Of a stretch of DNA of 64,000 bases, positions 1-12,124 are shown piece after piece. Position 1 is the first letter of the stretch; the number at the start of each line of letters is the position of its first letter. Source of the stretch: Affinibrenneria salicis. GTDB lineage: Bacteria; Pseudomonadota; Gammaproteobacteria; Enterobacterales; Enterobacteriaceae. The stretch is taken from the NCBI RefSeq assembly GCF_008710095.1, contig NZ_VYKJ01000014.1, positions 1 to 64,000 of the forward strand, read 5' to 3'. The notes under the pieces were generated by a model. The model saw only the letters and a program-made list of their open reading frames with translations. It had not been told where the DNA came from and did not search any database. The position numbers were made by a program, and so were the translations under genes.

Positions 1-340
<340 letters not shown>

Positions 341-393
341 TCAAATGCTCCCCCCTTACGGAGAGAGCATGGGATCAATGTATTAACCCGGGA

Positions 394-2511
<2,118 letters not shown>

Positions 2512-2597
2512 CTATATCCAGAGCGTTCAAATTAGTTAACCCAGACGGGTTGGCTTCTTTGAAGCGCCCGCCTGGTTAGCATAACCACTATGCCGGA

Positions 2598-3539
<942 letters not shown>

Positions 3540-3621
3540 TCAGAAAAGCTCCTGGTTTTTGCTTCGTAAACACGTAATAAATCGCCCTATACCCGCGCAA
3601 GGCTAAGTATAAGGACGCAGA

Positions 3622-3650
3622 ATTTTAGGACTGGCCGGGAAAGGAGTCAA
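3622..3650 (-). promoter_or_regulatory. str operon sigma70 promoter
   Basis: On the minus strand TTGACT (3650-3645), a 17-nt spacer and TAAAAT (3627-3622) form a near-consensus sigma70 promoter. It lies 83 nt upstream of the rpsL start and closely resembles the E. coli str promoter. It sits just after the tusB stop at 3671, so tus and str transcription are in tandem. Confidence 0.85.
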
Positions 3651-3670
3651 GAAATATACAAAAATAAACG

Positions 3671-3958
3671 CTACCAGGCCATTTGCTGAGAATGTCTGAC
3701 GGTCAGCCCAACAAAGTCAGTATAGCTAATCAGCGCAACTTTGGTTGAAATTTGTTCAATAATGCCGCGCGCCGCCGCATCTTCGCGCAGCGCATACAGC
3801 GGCAGGCCTCGACTCAGCAGAACGGACAGCGCCGCGCCGCCGTCGATAGCCGCCACGACCGCATCCTGCAGCAGCAGGATCTCATCGCTGGCGCCGAGAC
3901 AGCGCACGATCGTCGCGATATCGCATTGCCAGGGAGAACGGGACAGCGTATGCAGCAT
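3671..3958 (-). CDS. tusB: Sulfurtransferase complex subunit TusB
   Basis: 95 aa, DsrH/TusB fold, beginning MLHTLSRSPWQCDIATIVRC. TusB forms a heterohexamer with TusC and TusD that relays sulfur from TusA to TusE for 2-thiouridine at tRNA position 34. It is the last of tusDCB (22-nt gap after tusC), immediately upstream of the str promoter, as in E. coli. Confidence 0.95.
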   Translation of the reverse strand: MLHTLSRSPWQCDIATIVRCLGASDEILLLQDAVVAAIDGGAALSVLLSRGLPLYALREDAAARGIIEQISTKVALISYTDFVGLTVRHSQQMAW

Positions 3959-3980
3959 GGGAATATCTCGTACAGAATAA

Positions 3981-4340
3981 TTAAAATGTCAGCACCGCGT
4001 CATAACTGGCCAGCTCAGCGCGCAGCGCGTCAGGATCCAGCATGACGACATCCAGCACCCAGCGCGTTTGCTCCGCCAGCCCGCGTTCGGCCAGCGACGC
4101 GCGGCACAGGTAGCGCCGCTCGACGTCATACAGCGGCAGAACGCCGAACGTCGCGATATAGTCGCGCATCAGAATGTCGGCGGGCCGTTGCTGCGGCAGC
4201 AGCTGGAATACGCCGTCGCCGACAAAGAATACGCCTGTTTCCTCGCTCAGCGCCGACATCGCCAGCACGGCATCAAGCCCTTCACGCCCGGCGGCGCTGC
4301 CGTGCGGCGCCTGAGTAAAAACGAAGGCTACGCGCTTCAT
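3981..4340 (-). CDS. tusC: Sulfurtransferase complex subunit TusC
   Basis: 119 aa, DsrF-like protein ([20 protein letters not shown]). It is the structural partner of TusB and TusD in the tRNA 2-thiolation sulfur relay. The length matches E. coli TusC, and it lies 13 nt from tusD, consistent with one transcript. Confidence 0.95.
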   Translation of the reverse strand: MKRVAFVFTQAPHGSAAGREGLDAVLAMSALSEETGVFFVGDGVFQLLPQQRPADILMRDYIATFGVLPLYDVERRYLCRASLAERGLAEQTRWVLDVVMLDPDALRAELASYDAVLTF

Positions 4341-4353
4341 TATGTTATTCCGC

Positions 4354-4743
4354 TCAAAACTGCACGACGCGATCGCAGACCAGTACGGACTGCGACAGCT
4401 CCCCCAGCCCGGACAGACTGAATCCGGGCTGGAGATTGGCCTGCGGCAGACCTAACAATTGCGCCTGCTGACTATCCGCCACGCCGCGCCGCAGCGCGGC
4501 CGCGACGCACACGTTCAGCGCCACCGCGTGTTGCTGCCCCAGGCGCCGCCATGCCCGCACCAGATCGAATTCATCGCTGGCCGGCGAAGTCAGTTGATTC
4601 GCGTTCATCACCCCTTCGCGATAGAAAAATACGCTGTCCAGTTGATGACCCGCCGCCAGCAGCGCCTGGGCGAACTGCAATGCGCTGCTGGCTTGCTGCG
4701 TGCCGTACGCCGGACCGGTCACCAGCAGGCAATAGCGCAACAT
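4354..4743 (-). CDS. tusD: Sulfurtransferase complex subunit TusD
   Basis: 129 aa, DsrE-like. It begins [20 protein letters not shown], and the catalytic cysteine that accepts sulfur from TusA in E. coli TusD (Cys78) corresponds to the cysteine in [14 protein letters not shown]. The start overlaps the yheO stop by one base (TAATG), suggesting translational coupling. Confidence 0.95.
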   Translation of the reverse strand: MLRYCLLVTGPAYGTQQASSALQFAQALLAAGHQLDSVFFYREGVMNANQLTSPASDEFDLVRAWRRLGQQHAVALNVCVAAALRRGVADSQQAQLLGLPQANLQPGFSLSGLGELSQSVLVCDRVVQF

Positions 4744-5465
4744 TAGCGATCGTGCCCCGTGAAATCGCCGCTTTTGAATTGCCTGATATAGAGATAGACC
4801 GTGTGCTTGGAGATATTCAGCCGATCGGCAACCTGATTAATCGCATCTTTAATGTCAAAAATCCCTTTCTCATACAGGCTCAGGACAATTTGTCGATTTT
4901 TGGCATTATTCGAGACATTACGATCGGCGTTAACTTCTTCAATAGAGAACTCCAGCGTCTGCGCCACCAGATCGTCCACCGAGGACGCGAAGTTGACCGA
5001 GGACGCGACCTCATGCATTTCAGGCGGCATAAAGGTCTGCATAATCTGAGAGAAAGGCACGTCAAGATTCATATTGATGCACAGCAGACCAATCACCCGC
5101 CGCTCGCGGTTGCGAATCGCGATAGTGACCGATTTCATCAACATGCCGCTTTTCGCCCGGGTGAAATAGGCTTTGGATACGCTGCTGTCTTCATCTGCCA
5201 TATCGTGCAGCATACGCAATGCAAGATCGGTGATCGGCGAGCCAATTTTTCTGCCCGTATGTTCGCCATTGGCGATGCGCACCGCCGAACACTTCAGATC
5301 TTCAAGCGAGTGCAGCACAATTTCGCAATGTTCGCCGATCAGCATGGCCAGACCGTCGACCACCGCTTCATACGATTTCAGAATTTCATAATCCGTCGGA
5401 TTAAACGGCCTTTCATCCAGCAAATCAGCGTCATTAGATTCGCCGGCAACAAGCGAATTAGACAT
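4743..5465 (-). CDS. yheO: YheO-family PAS/HTH DNA-binding regulator
   Basis: 240 aa when started at the ATG at 5465, which gives exactly the E. coli YheO length; an upstream in-frame ATG at 5489 would add 8 residues. There is an N-terminal PAS-like region ([18 protein letters not shown]...) and a C-terminal helix-turn-helix ([20 protein letters not shown], about 205-225). The family is a putative transcription factor of uncertain target. It leads the yheO-tusDCB cluster; what controls it is not visible. Confidence 0.92.
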   Translation of the reverse strand: MSNSLVAGESNDADLLDERPFNPTDYEILKSYEAVVDGLAMLIGEHCEIVLHSLEDLKCSAVRIANGEHTGRKIGSPITDLALRMLHDMADEDSSVSKAYFTRAKSGMLMKSVTIAIRNRERRVIGLLCINMNLDVPFSQIMQTFMPPEMHEVASSVNFASSVDDLVAQTLEFSIEEVNADRNVSNNAKNRQIVLSLYEKGIFDIKDAINQVADRLNISKHTVYLYIRQFKSGDFTGHDR

Positions 5466-5660
5466 GGCAGATACCACCTTCAACGTCATTTATCTATTGT
5501 CTGGACAGGGGGACACAGTCTAGCAAATGTCCTCCCTGCCGTCCCTGTATTTCATGATATCCACAGTGGATACCCTCGTCCGTGTATAACATCAGATATC
5601 GGACTTTCTCCTGCGCTCAGCGCCCGGCGCCGCCGGTGATATGATCATACTCAGTCTGGT

Positions 5661-6860
5661 CTATTCGTCATCCTGCACCTTACCGATCGTTGATTCGAAC
5701 GCGCGCAGACGCTTATATATAGACAACAACTCAACGATAGTCGACCACGAATTAATCAAATACTGGAACGAATAGCGCACCTGATCAAACACGTTGGTGA
5801 TCTGAGTCAGCAGTCCCAGCGTCAGCGTGCCGGCGACGATAGAGGGAAACAACACGATCAGGCCAAAGACATTATCGAACTGAAGGTAGAAGGTGCGCAC
5901 GAGGTTGAAATATGTATAGTGAAAATAGAGACGAAAGTAGTTTTTACGCACCTGACCGAACATCGCCCGCACCGTGAGCGGATCGGCGCGCCCGTCATGA
6001 TCTTCGCCGTACACCAGCTCCTTGCGATAGGCCGCCTCCACCATCTGATTCCTGAATTCCAGCCCCGGCAGTTTAATCCCGACCAACGCCATCAGCCCGG
6101 TGCCCACCACCGACCAGATGATGGCGGCCAGCAGCAGCGCGTAAGGAACATGACCAATCAGCGGCAGCGCGGGAACGTGCGACGAAAGCGCGATCAGTAC
6201 CGGCACAAAAGCGATCAGCGTCATCACCGCATTAATCAGTTCGACGCCCAGGTCTTCAACGGTAGAGGCAAAGCGCATGGTATCTTCCTGTACGCGCTGC
6301 GCGGCCCCTTCTATCTTTCTCAACTTCGCCCAGTGCGCCATATAGTATTCGTTCATCGCGCTACGCCAGCGGAAAACATAATGGCTGATAAAAAACCGGC
6401 TTAACACTCCCACCATGACGCCGCACAGCGCAATACCGAGAAAAATAACAATTTGTCGATAGAAATCGGTGAGATTCACCGAATGCGGCGCCGTCAGCGC
6501 CTTCTGAATAAGATCCCAAAACGGGACATACCAGGCATTGACCGTAACGCCCACCTGGACAGAAAACCAGGTAACGAAGATGATCAACGCGGAGCCGGGA
6601 ATCGACCACATCTGCCAGTGATGAGGACTGATGATGAACCAGAACGCGGCGAACAACGCTACGGACAGCAGATAGTAACAATAGAACCACAGAAACGGCG
6701 TCGACCAAAAGCGGGACGCGCTGGCGGGCAACGTCTGGCCCGGCGCCAGATGCGCCCCCCAGTCCCGCCCCCATAAAAACCAGACGGACACGCAAAGCAG
6801 CGTCCATATCATCACAGAGGAAAAAAACAGCGCCGGTTTAGGGAAAAACGATTTGAACAT
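5661..6860 (-). CDS. sbmA: SbmA/BacA-type peptide antibiotic transporter
   Basis: 399 aa from the ATG at 6860 ([13 protein letters not shown], matching the E. coli SbmA N-terminus); an in-frame ATG at 6893 adds 11 residues but is poorly spaced from its upstream purines. Known SbmA proteins are homodimeric inner-membrane, proton-driven importers of microcins B17 and J25, bleomycin and proline-rich peptides. Several hydrophobic segments and the family blocks [35 protein letters not shown] and [20 protein letters not shown] are present. There is no ATPase domain, so it is not BacA-ABCD. It lies between yheO and fkpA, where E. coli has no such gene, suggesting local insertion or relocation. Confidence 0.93.
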   Translation of the reverse strand: MFKSFFPKPALFFSSVMIWTLLCVSVWFLWGRDWGAHLAPGQTLPASASRFWSTPFLWFYCYYLLSVALFAAFWFIISPHHWQMWSIPGSALIIFVTWFSVQVGVTVNAWYVPFWDLIQKALTAPHSVNLTDFYRQIVIFLGIALCGVMVGVLSRFFISHYVFRWRSAMNEYYMAHWAKLRKIEGAAQRVQEDTMRFASTVEDLGVELINAVMTLIAFVPVLIALSSHVPALPLIGHVPYALLLAAIIWSVVGTGLMALVGIKLPGLEFRNQMVEAAYRKELVYGEDHDGRADPLTVRAMFGQVRKNYFRLYFHYTYFNLVRTFYLQFDNVFGLIVLFPSIVAGTLTLGLLTQITNVFDQVRYSFQYLINSWSTIVELLSIYKRLRAFESTIGKVQDDE

Positions 6861-7056
6861 ATCGTACTTATACCTGCTAACAAATCCCTGCATACCTTAC
6901 AGATTTCAGACTGCGGCGACGGCTCCTGGCGCCGACCGTATAGCGACGCGTCTGAGGCGTCGGTCCGCCGACCACTCGCAGAGACACCGTCAGAGCAAGG
7001 CCGGACATGAGGGACGCCAAACCGCCCGCAGTATGAAATATGAAGGGTATAACTCA

Positions 7057-7137
7057 ATGAAGGTTGAGCATAAAAACAATAAACCGTCGGTTAAAGCGTT
7101 ACTTTGTAACATCATCATACGACCCGACGTGATTTGA
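7057..7137 (+). CDS. Possible small protein, 26 aa
   Basis: ATG at 7057 is preceded by AAGGG about 9 nt upstream and opens a 26-codon frame (MKVEHKNNKPSVKALLCNII and six more residues). A second in-frame ATG at 7033 would give 34 aa. The composition is basic N-terminal and hydrophobic C-terminal. I do not recognise it. It is oriented away from sbmA and may simply be a chance frame; conservation would decide. Confidence 0.25.
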   Translation: MKVEHKNNKPSVKALLCNIIIRPDVI

Positions 7138-7177
7138 TATCACCGCCACAATGGGCAAGAACCGGCGCAATGAGTAC

Positions 7178-7206
7178 AAAAAAACCGCAGGGTGTGATCC
7201 CTGCGG
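7178..7206 (-). terminator. Rho-independent terminator of fkpA
   Basis: An 8-bp perfect stem (CCGCAGGG at 7185-7192 with CCCTGCGG at 7199-7206) has a 6-nt loop and, on the minus strand, is followed by seven T. It lies 164 nt beyond the fkpA stop. Confidence 0.9.
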
Positions 7207-7369
7207 CGAGAACGCTCACGGACTGCCCATCCGCCTATGCTTGCACGTTATCATCATTCCTGCAGGTTTCCGTCGCGCGGATATACTGCAGACAGAACGA
7301 GATAGCGGCATATCAAGCGGAAATAAGGCGGGCATTGATGCGCTGCCTTATCGACCATCCGCCGTCAGA

Positions 7370-8185
7370 TTACTGTGCGCTCTGTTGCTCAGCGGCCGGT
7401 TTTTCCGCTTTAGCGTCGTTGGCTTTAACATCCGCTTCGGGTTTGATATCCAGCAGCTCAATCTCGAACACCAGCGTGGAGTTAGGCGGAATGCCGGGTA
7501 CGCCGGTATCGCTGTAGGCCAGAGCCGGCGGAATAACCAGTTTAATCTTGCCGCCCTTCTTCACTTGCTTCAGACCTTCAGTCCAGCCCGGGATTACGCC
7601 GTCCAGACGGAAAGACACCGGCTCGCCGCGCTTATAGGAGCTATCGAACTCGGTGCCGTCAACCAACATACCTTTGTAGTTCACCACCACGGTATCGCTG
7701 TCTTTCGGCGCGGCGCCCGTTCCCGCGGCTTCTACCTGATACAGCAGACCGGATGCCGTCTTTTTCACGCCTTTTTCTTTCGCGAAGGCATTGCGGTACT
7801 TCGTGCCTTTCTCTTCGTTATCCTTCGCGTCCTGCTGCATTTTCGCCTGCGCGGCCGCTTTTACGCGCGTTTCAAAGCCCTGCATCGTTTTTTCGATTTC
7901 TTCATCAGACAATTTGCTTTTGTCTGCGAAGGCGTCCTGGACGCCGGCGACCAGCAGTTCCTTATCCAGCTTAATACCCAGCTTCTCTTGCTCTTTCAGT
8001 GAGTTGTCCATGTAACGCCCCAAAGAGGCGCCTAATGCATATGCGACGGCCTGCTCATCAGTTTTGAATTTAGCTGTTGCGGTGCTATCTGCCGCTTTTG
8101 CCGTCTCTGCAGCCAGCGCCTGACCGGCATTCAGCGTCAGAGCCATTGTCGTCGCTAACAGCGTGACCTTAAACAGTGATTTCAT
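7370..8185 (-). CDS. fkpA: Periplasmic FKBP-type peptidyl-prolyl isomerase FkpA
   Basis: 271 aa from the ATG at 8185, which has TGGAGAAATGG before it and gives MKSLFKVTLLATTMALTLNA, a clear signal peptide ending near GQALAAE. Family role: periplasmic chaperone and prolyl isomerase dimer, normally under sigmaE control. The N-terminal dimerisation helices (about 35-140) are followed by an FKBP domain (about 150-250) with DTVVVNYKG, FDSSYKRGEP and VIPGWTEGL. The acidic/Ala-rich C-terminus is typical. In-frame ATGs further upstream lack support. Convincing sigmaE boxes were not found by eye. Confidence 0.96.
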   Translation of the reverse strand: MKSLFKVTLLATTMALTLNAGQALAAETAKAADSTATAKFKTDEQAVAYALGASLGRYMDNSLKEQEKLGIKLDKELLVAGVQDAFADKSKLSDEEIEKTMQGFETRVKAAAQAKMQQDAKDNEEKGTKYRNAFAKEKGVKKTASGLLYQVEAAGTGAAPKDSDTVVVNYKGMLVDGTEFDSSYKRGEPVSFRLDGVIPGWTEGLKQVKKGGKIKLVIPPALAYSDTGVPGIPPNSTLVFEIELLDIKPEADVKANDAKAEKPAAEQQSAQ

Positions 8186-8407
8186 CCATTTCTCCAGCAT
8201 CTGGAGCACAGTGCCCCAGCCATCATTAAAAAAATTCGGTGGTTACTATAACTGCGTAAACGAAGACAACACAATCGCCGCACGCCATAAATCCATTGTC
8301 AAAAGCCTTTTACGCTACCCATTGCGCCCTATTCCGACCGTTTTTACTACCAGAAGTTTCCGCTTTCTGACAAACTCTGCGGGCAACAGGCAGCAGGAGG
8401 AAAGCCA

Positions 8408-8626
8408 ATGTCACAGTCCTCGTTTGAACAACGGCTCGAATTGCTGGAAAGCCGCCAGGCCTTTCAGGAACTGACGATAGAAGAGTTGAACCAGACGATT
8501 ATTCAGCAGCAATGGGAGCTAAACCGACTGCGCGAGCAGTTACGTTTGCTAACAGAAAGGCTGCGCACCGCTCAAACATCGATGGTGGCTTCCAGCGAGG
8601 AAGAAACCCCACCGCCGCACTACTAG
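8408..8626 (+). CDS. slyX: SlyX family protein
   Basis: 72 aa coiled-coil protein ([20 protein letters not shown]) with the conserved ending PPPHY. Function is unknown despite wide conservation. A strong ribosome site (AGGAGGAAAG) precedes the ATG. It is divergent from fkpA, convergent with slyD, and the slyD terminator hairpin lies just after it and may serve both. Confidence 0.93.
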   Translation: MSQSSFEQRLELLESRQAFQELTIEELNQTIIQQQWELNRLREQLRLLTERLRTAQTSMVASSEEETPPPHY

Positions 8627-8659
8627 CCATACAGCGGCGCGCGCGCAATACCGCCGCAA

Positions 8660-8697
8660 TAAAAAAACAGGGCGCTGGCCGGAAGCCAGTCGCCCTG
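8660..8697 (-). terminator. slyD rho-independent terminator
   Basis: CAGGGCG-CTGGC (8668-8679) pairs with GCCAG-T-CGCCCTG (8685-8697). On the minus strand the stem is followed by seven T (A-run at 8661-8667). It lies 41 nt past the slyD stop and may also end slyX transcription on the other strand, though without a U-tract there. Confidence 0.85.
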
Positions 8698-8737
8698 CGT
8701 TGATATCCGCGAATGACGCGGCGCACATAGCGTAAGC

Positions 8738-9310
8738 TTAGTGACAGCCGCAGCCGCCGTGCCCGCCGCAACCACCTTTACCGTGTTCGTGGTCATGGCC
8801 ATGACCGCCGCAGCAGCCGTCGTCGCCATGATGGTGATGGTCGTGCTCGCCATGAACATGACCATGGGCCAGCTCTTCTTCCGTCGCGGCGCGAATCGAC
8901 ACCACTTCCACATTGAAGCTCAGATTCTGACCGGCCAGCATATGGTTGCCGTCGACGACGACGTGGTCGTCTTCCACCGCGGTGATTTCGACCGGCACCT
9001 GCCCCTGGTCGGTATCCGCCAGGAAGCGCATGCCCACCTGCAGCTCATCCACTCCGACGAAAACCTCTTTCGGTACGCGCTGCACCAGATTTTCATCATA
9101 ATTGCCATAAGCGTCGTTAGAGGCTACTTTCACGTCAAAACGTTCGCCGATGGCACGACCTTCCAGCGCCGTTTCCAGGCCGGAAATCAAAGAACCGTGA
9201 CCATGCAGATAGTCCAGCGGAGCACTCACCGGAGACTCATCGACTAATACACCATCTTCTGTACGTACCTGGTAAGCCAGGCTGACCACCAGGTCTTTTG
9301 CTACTTTCAT
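8738..9310 (-). CDS. slyD: FKBP-type peptidyl-prolyl isomerase and nickel chaperone SlyD
   Basis: 190 aa (E. coli 196). The FKBP domain (about 1-70 with part after the insert) begins MKVAKDLVVSLAYQVRTEDG, with an insert-in-flap domain (about 70-130). The C-terminal 45 residues are a His/Cys/Gly metal-binding tail with HDHHHHGDDGCCGGHGHDHE and a CGC end. Cytoplasmic; in E. coli it assists hydrogenase nickel insertion and phiX174 E lysis. The tail is fully retained here. Confidence 0.96.
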   Translation of the reverse strand: MKVAKDLVVSLAYQVRTEDGVLVDESPVSAPLDYLHGHGSLISGLETALEGRAIGERFDVKVASNDAYGNYDENLVQRVPKEVFVGVDELQVGMRFLADTDQGQVPVEITAVEDDHVVVDGNHMLAGQNLSFNVEVVSIRAATEEELAHGHVHGEHDHHHHGDDGCCGGHGHDHEHGKGGCGGHGGCGCH

Positions 9311-9411
9311 GATATCTCCTACCGTTGGAAATCAAGCTGGCGCAAATTGTAGCTGAAAATCATCCCTGTGTACTCTACGGGATAAAAAATCCTGCCATAA
9401 ACCGCCAGCCT

Positions 9412-9618
9412 TTAGTCTGGCTGGAATATGCCGATAATGCGATCCGCCGCGCCGTCCGCTCGGTTCGCCTCTTGATCGTCGGGCTGGCGCTGCTGATAAC
9501 CGCACCTGACGCAGGTGACTACGCTGATGTCCTGATCCTGACTCACGGCCAGCGTATCCATCATCCGACACCGCGGGCACACCGCCCCGGCAATGAACCG
9601 TTTCCGCGCTGCTGTCAT
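9412..9618 (-). CDS. yheV: YheV family putative zinc-ribbon protein
   Basis: 68 aa with the pattern RKRFIAGAVCPRCRMMDTLA then VVTCVRCG: two CxxC pairs that would bind zinc. It ends in the family-typical IIGIFQPD. It starts 12 nt after kefB with a GGAAG site and is the third gene of kefG-kefB-yheV. Function is unknown. Confidence 0.92.
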   Translation of the reverse strand: MTAARKRFIAGAVCPRCRMMDTLAVSQDQDISVVTCVRCGYQQRQPDDQEANRADGAADRIIGIFQPD

Positions 9619-9630
9619 TGCTTCCGCGCC

Positions 9631-11445
9631 TTATTCAAACTCGTCCCAGCCGTCAAGACGGCTCCGTTCGCTCTGCATCTCATTGTAGAAAATATCCTCC
9701 AGCTCGCGCCGCGCCTCTTTTATACGGGATATTTGCGTTACGTCGCCCCGGCGTTGCGGCATCAGTTCGCGCAGCATACGCATATCCAGCCGGCGAAAGT
9801 GCTGTTGGGCGCGGAACGCCTGATGCGGATGCATACCCAGCGAGATCAGCGCCTTGCGACCGAGCTCCAGCGAACTGGAGAAGGTTTCACGCGTGAATTG
9901 CGTCACGCCGGCCTGCAACAGTTCATGCGCCTCTACGCGGCCGCGGGCGCGGGCCAAAATATTCAGATGCGGAAAGTGCTGCTGACACAGATTAACAATC
10001 GCCATCGTATCTTCCGGGTCGTTGCAGGTAATCACCACCGATTTCGCTTCGTCGGCGCCCGCCGCGCGCAGCAGCTCCAGTTCCTTCGCATCGCCATAGT
10101 ACACTTTATAACCATAGCTGCGCATCAGGCTGACCGCACTGATATCGCGCTCCAGCACGGTAATGCGCATCTTGTTGGCCATTAGCAAACGGCCGACCAC
10201 CTGGCCGAAACGGCCGAAACCCACCACTATCACCTGCGGTTCGTCGTTTTCCACCCAGGGTTTTTCATCCGTCTCATCCTTTGCGTTATAACGACGCGTC
10301 AGAATGCGATCGACCCACGTCATCAGCAACGGCGTCGTCATCATCGATAGCGTGACCACCACCAGCAACAGCGGCAATTGTTCGCCCTGCAGGACATTCT
10401 GCGCCGCCGCGGCGGAAAACAGCACGAAGGCGAACTCGCCGCCCTGACTGAGCACCACGGAAAATTGCAAACGCTCGGAACGACGCATGCCGAACTGACG
10501 GGCCAGCAGATACAGCACGCCGCATTTCACCGCCACCAGCACCAGTACGCCGGCCAGCACTTCTAATATATGGGTATAGAGCACCCCCAGATTGAGCGCC
10601 ATCCCCACCGAGATAAAGAACAGACCGAGCAGCAGTCCTTTGAAAGGCTCAATGGAAATTTCCAGCTCGTGGCGGTATTCGCTTTCAGCCAGCAGCACGC
10701 CGGCGATAAAGGTGCCCAGCGCCATCGACAAGCCCAACGCGTCCATAAACAGCGCGGAGCCCAGCACCAGCAATAAAGCGGCCGCGGTAAAGACCTCGCG
10801 CACGCCGGAAGCCGCGATAAACCGAAACAGCGGACGCACCAGATAGCGGCCGCCGATCAGCATGCCGCCAAACGCCACCACCTTCAGCGCGATATGCTGC
10901 CAGTCGCCGCCGGCGCCGGCGCCGCCGCTGCCGGCCAGTACGGGAATCAGCGCCAGCGCCGGGATAACGGCCAAATCCTGAAACAGCAGCACGGAAAATC
11001 CGGTCTGACCGGATTCATTGCGATTCATGCCTTTTTCACGCATTAACTGCAGCGCCATCGCCGTGGACGACATCGCCAGCCCGATACCGCCAATCAATGC
11101 GGCGCGCCAGCTGAAGCCATCCAGACACAGCAGCGCGGCCAGTATCACGCTGCTGAGCAGCACCTGAAACGCCCCGACGCCAAAGATCGAGCGGCGCAGC
11201 GTCCACAGTTTGGACGGATTTAGCTCCAGCCCGATGATAAACATCAGGAAGACCACGCCCAGCTCGGAAAAATGCAGAATTTCATCCACGTCGCGGATAA
11301 ACCCCATCCCCCAGGGACCGATGGCAATGCCGGCGATCAGATACCCCAGCACCGAGCCGATACCTAAACGGGTCGCCAGCGGCACGGCCAGTACGGCGGC
11401 GAATAAAAACAGCACGCCTGCCGTCAATAACGCAGAGCCCTCCAT
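9631..11445 (-). CDS. kefB: Glutathione-gated K+/H+ antiporter KefB
   Basis: 604 aa from the ATG at 11445 ([20 protein letters not shown], matching E. coli KefB); longer in-frame starts run into kefG. There are about 12-13 membrane segments (1-385) of the CPA2 antiporter family, then an RCK/TrkA-N domain with the Rossmann motif [17 protein letters not shown] (about 402). Family role: K+ efflux protecting against electrophiles, closed by glutathione. It follows its ancillary kefG after 2 nt, as in E. coli. Confidence 0.96.
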   Translation of the reverse strand: MEGSALLTAGVLFLFAAVLAVPLATRLGIGSVLGYLIAGIAIGPWGMGFIRDVDEILHFSELGVVFLMFIIGLELNPSKLWTLRRSIFGVGAFQVLLSSVILAALLCLDGFSWRAALIGGIGLAMSSTAMALQLMREKGMNRNESGQTGFSVLLFQDLAVIPALALIPVLAGSGGAGAGGDWQHIALKVVAFGGMLIGGRYLVRPLFRFIAASGVREVFTAAALLLVLGSALFMDALGLSMALGTFIAGVLLAESEYRHELEISIEPFKGLLLGLFFISVGMALNLGVLYTHILEVLAGVLVLVAVKCGVLYLLARQFGMRRSERLQFSVVLSQGGEFAFVLFSAAAAQNVLQGEQLPLLLVVVTLSMMTTPLLMTWVDRILTRRYNAKDETDEKPWVENDEPQVIVVGFGRFGQVVGRLLMANKMRITVLERDISAVSLMRSYGYKVYYGDAKELELLRAAGADEAKSVVITCNDPEDTMAIVNLCQQHFPHLNILARARGRVEAHELLQAGVTQFTRETFSSSLELGRKALISLGMHPHQAFRAQQHFRRLDMRMLRELMPQRRGDVTQISRIKEARRELEDIFYNEMQSERSRLDGWDEFE

Positions 11446-11447
11446 AA

Positions 11448-12002
11448 TCAGCGATCTCCTTCCGGTATCGGCGCGCACAGCCAGTCGGCGTAGGCGTGTG
11501 ACAGTTTCGCCAGCACCTCCGCCGACTGACGACGCGCCCGGTAAACAATAAGCGGTTTTAACCAGTGCATATGGCACATCGCCGCCGTCAGTTCGAACGG
11601 CCGCAGGATATCGCCGATGGGATAGCGGTTATAGCCGCTGACCTGATAAGCGCCTTCCGACTCGCCGGTGGTGATAACCGAACGCCAGTATTTTCCCATT
11701 AACGCCGTGCCGCCGGGACCGCTGGCGAACCCGCGCGCCAGCACGCGATCCATCCACTCTTTCAGCAAGGCCGGACAGCTGTAGGTATAAAGCGGGTGTT
11801 GAAAAACCACGACCTGATGATCGCGCAGCAACTGCTGCTCATAAGCGATATCTATAAAAAAGTCCGGATAACTGGCATAAAGATCGTGTACGGTTACGTG
11901 TTCCAGCTGCTGAGCCGGTTGCAGCAAAACCCGATTGGCGACCGAGTCCTGTGATTCCGGATGGGCATACAGCAGCAAGACTCTGGCTGGCTGCGACATC
12001 AT
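11448..12002 (-). CDS. kefG: KefB ancillary flavoprotein KefG
   Basis: 184 aa from ATGATG at 12002/11999; the GGAGG site is better spaced for the second ATG. NAD(P)H dehydrogenase (quinone) fold: [19 protein letters not shown] at the N-terminus, [20 protein letters not shown] and FASGPGG for flavin binding. It is required for full KefB activity in E. coli. The 2-nt spacing to kefB indicates one transcript. Confidence 0.95.
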   Translation of the reverse strand: MMSQPARVLLLYAHPESQDSVANRVLLQPAQQLEHVTVHDLYASYPDFFIDIAYEQQLLRDHQVVVFQHPLYTYSCPALLKEWMDRVLARGFASGPGGTALMGKYWRSVITTGESEGAYQVSGYNRYPIGDILRPFELTAAMCHMHWLKPLIVYRARRQSAEVLAKLSHAYADWLCAPIPEGDR

Positions 12003-12124
12003 TCCCTCCAAAGCGTCGTCATGATAAAGGTTTTCCGTTACCATGCAGCGCAAAGACTAAAACCTGGGCACCGCGTCCGGGCGTCCAGCACATAATTTAA
12101 CATACTCTGAACATACGGCGCTTT

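Larger units (their letters stand above)
6861..7369 (-). other. sbmA-fkpA intergenic region (509 bp)
   Basis: This region holds the fkpA terminator (7178-7206), a possible 26-codon ORF on the plus strand (7057-7137) and, presumably, the sbmA promoter. No other gene was recognised; longer ORFs here lack family matches and sensible starts. Confidence 0.6.
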
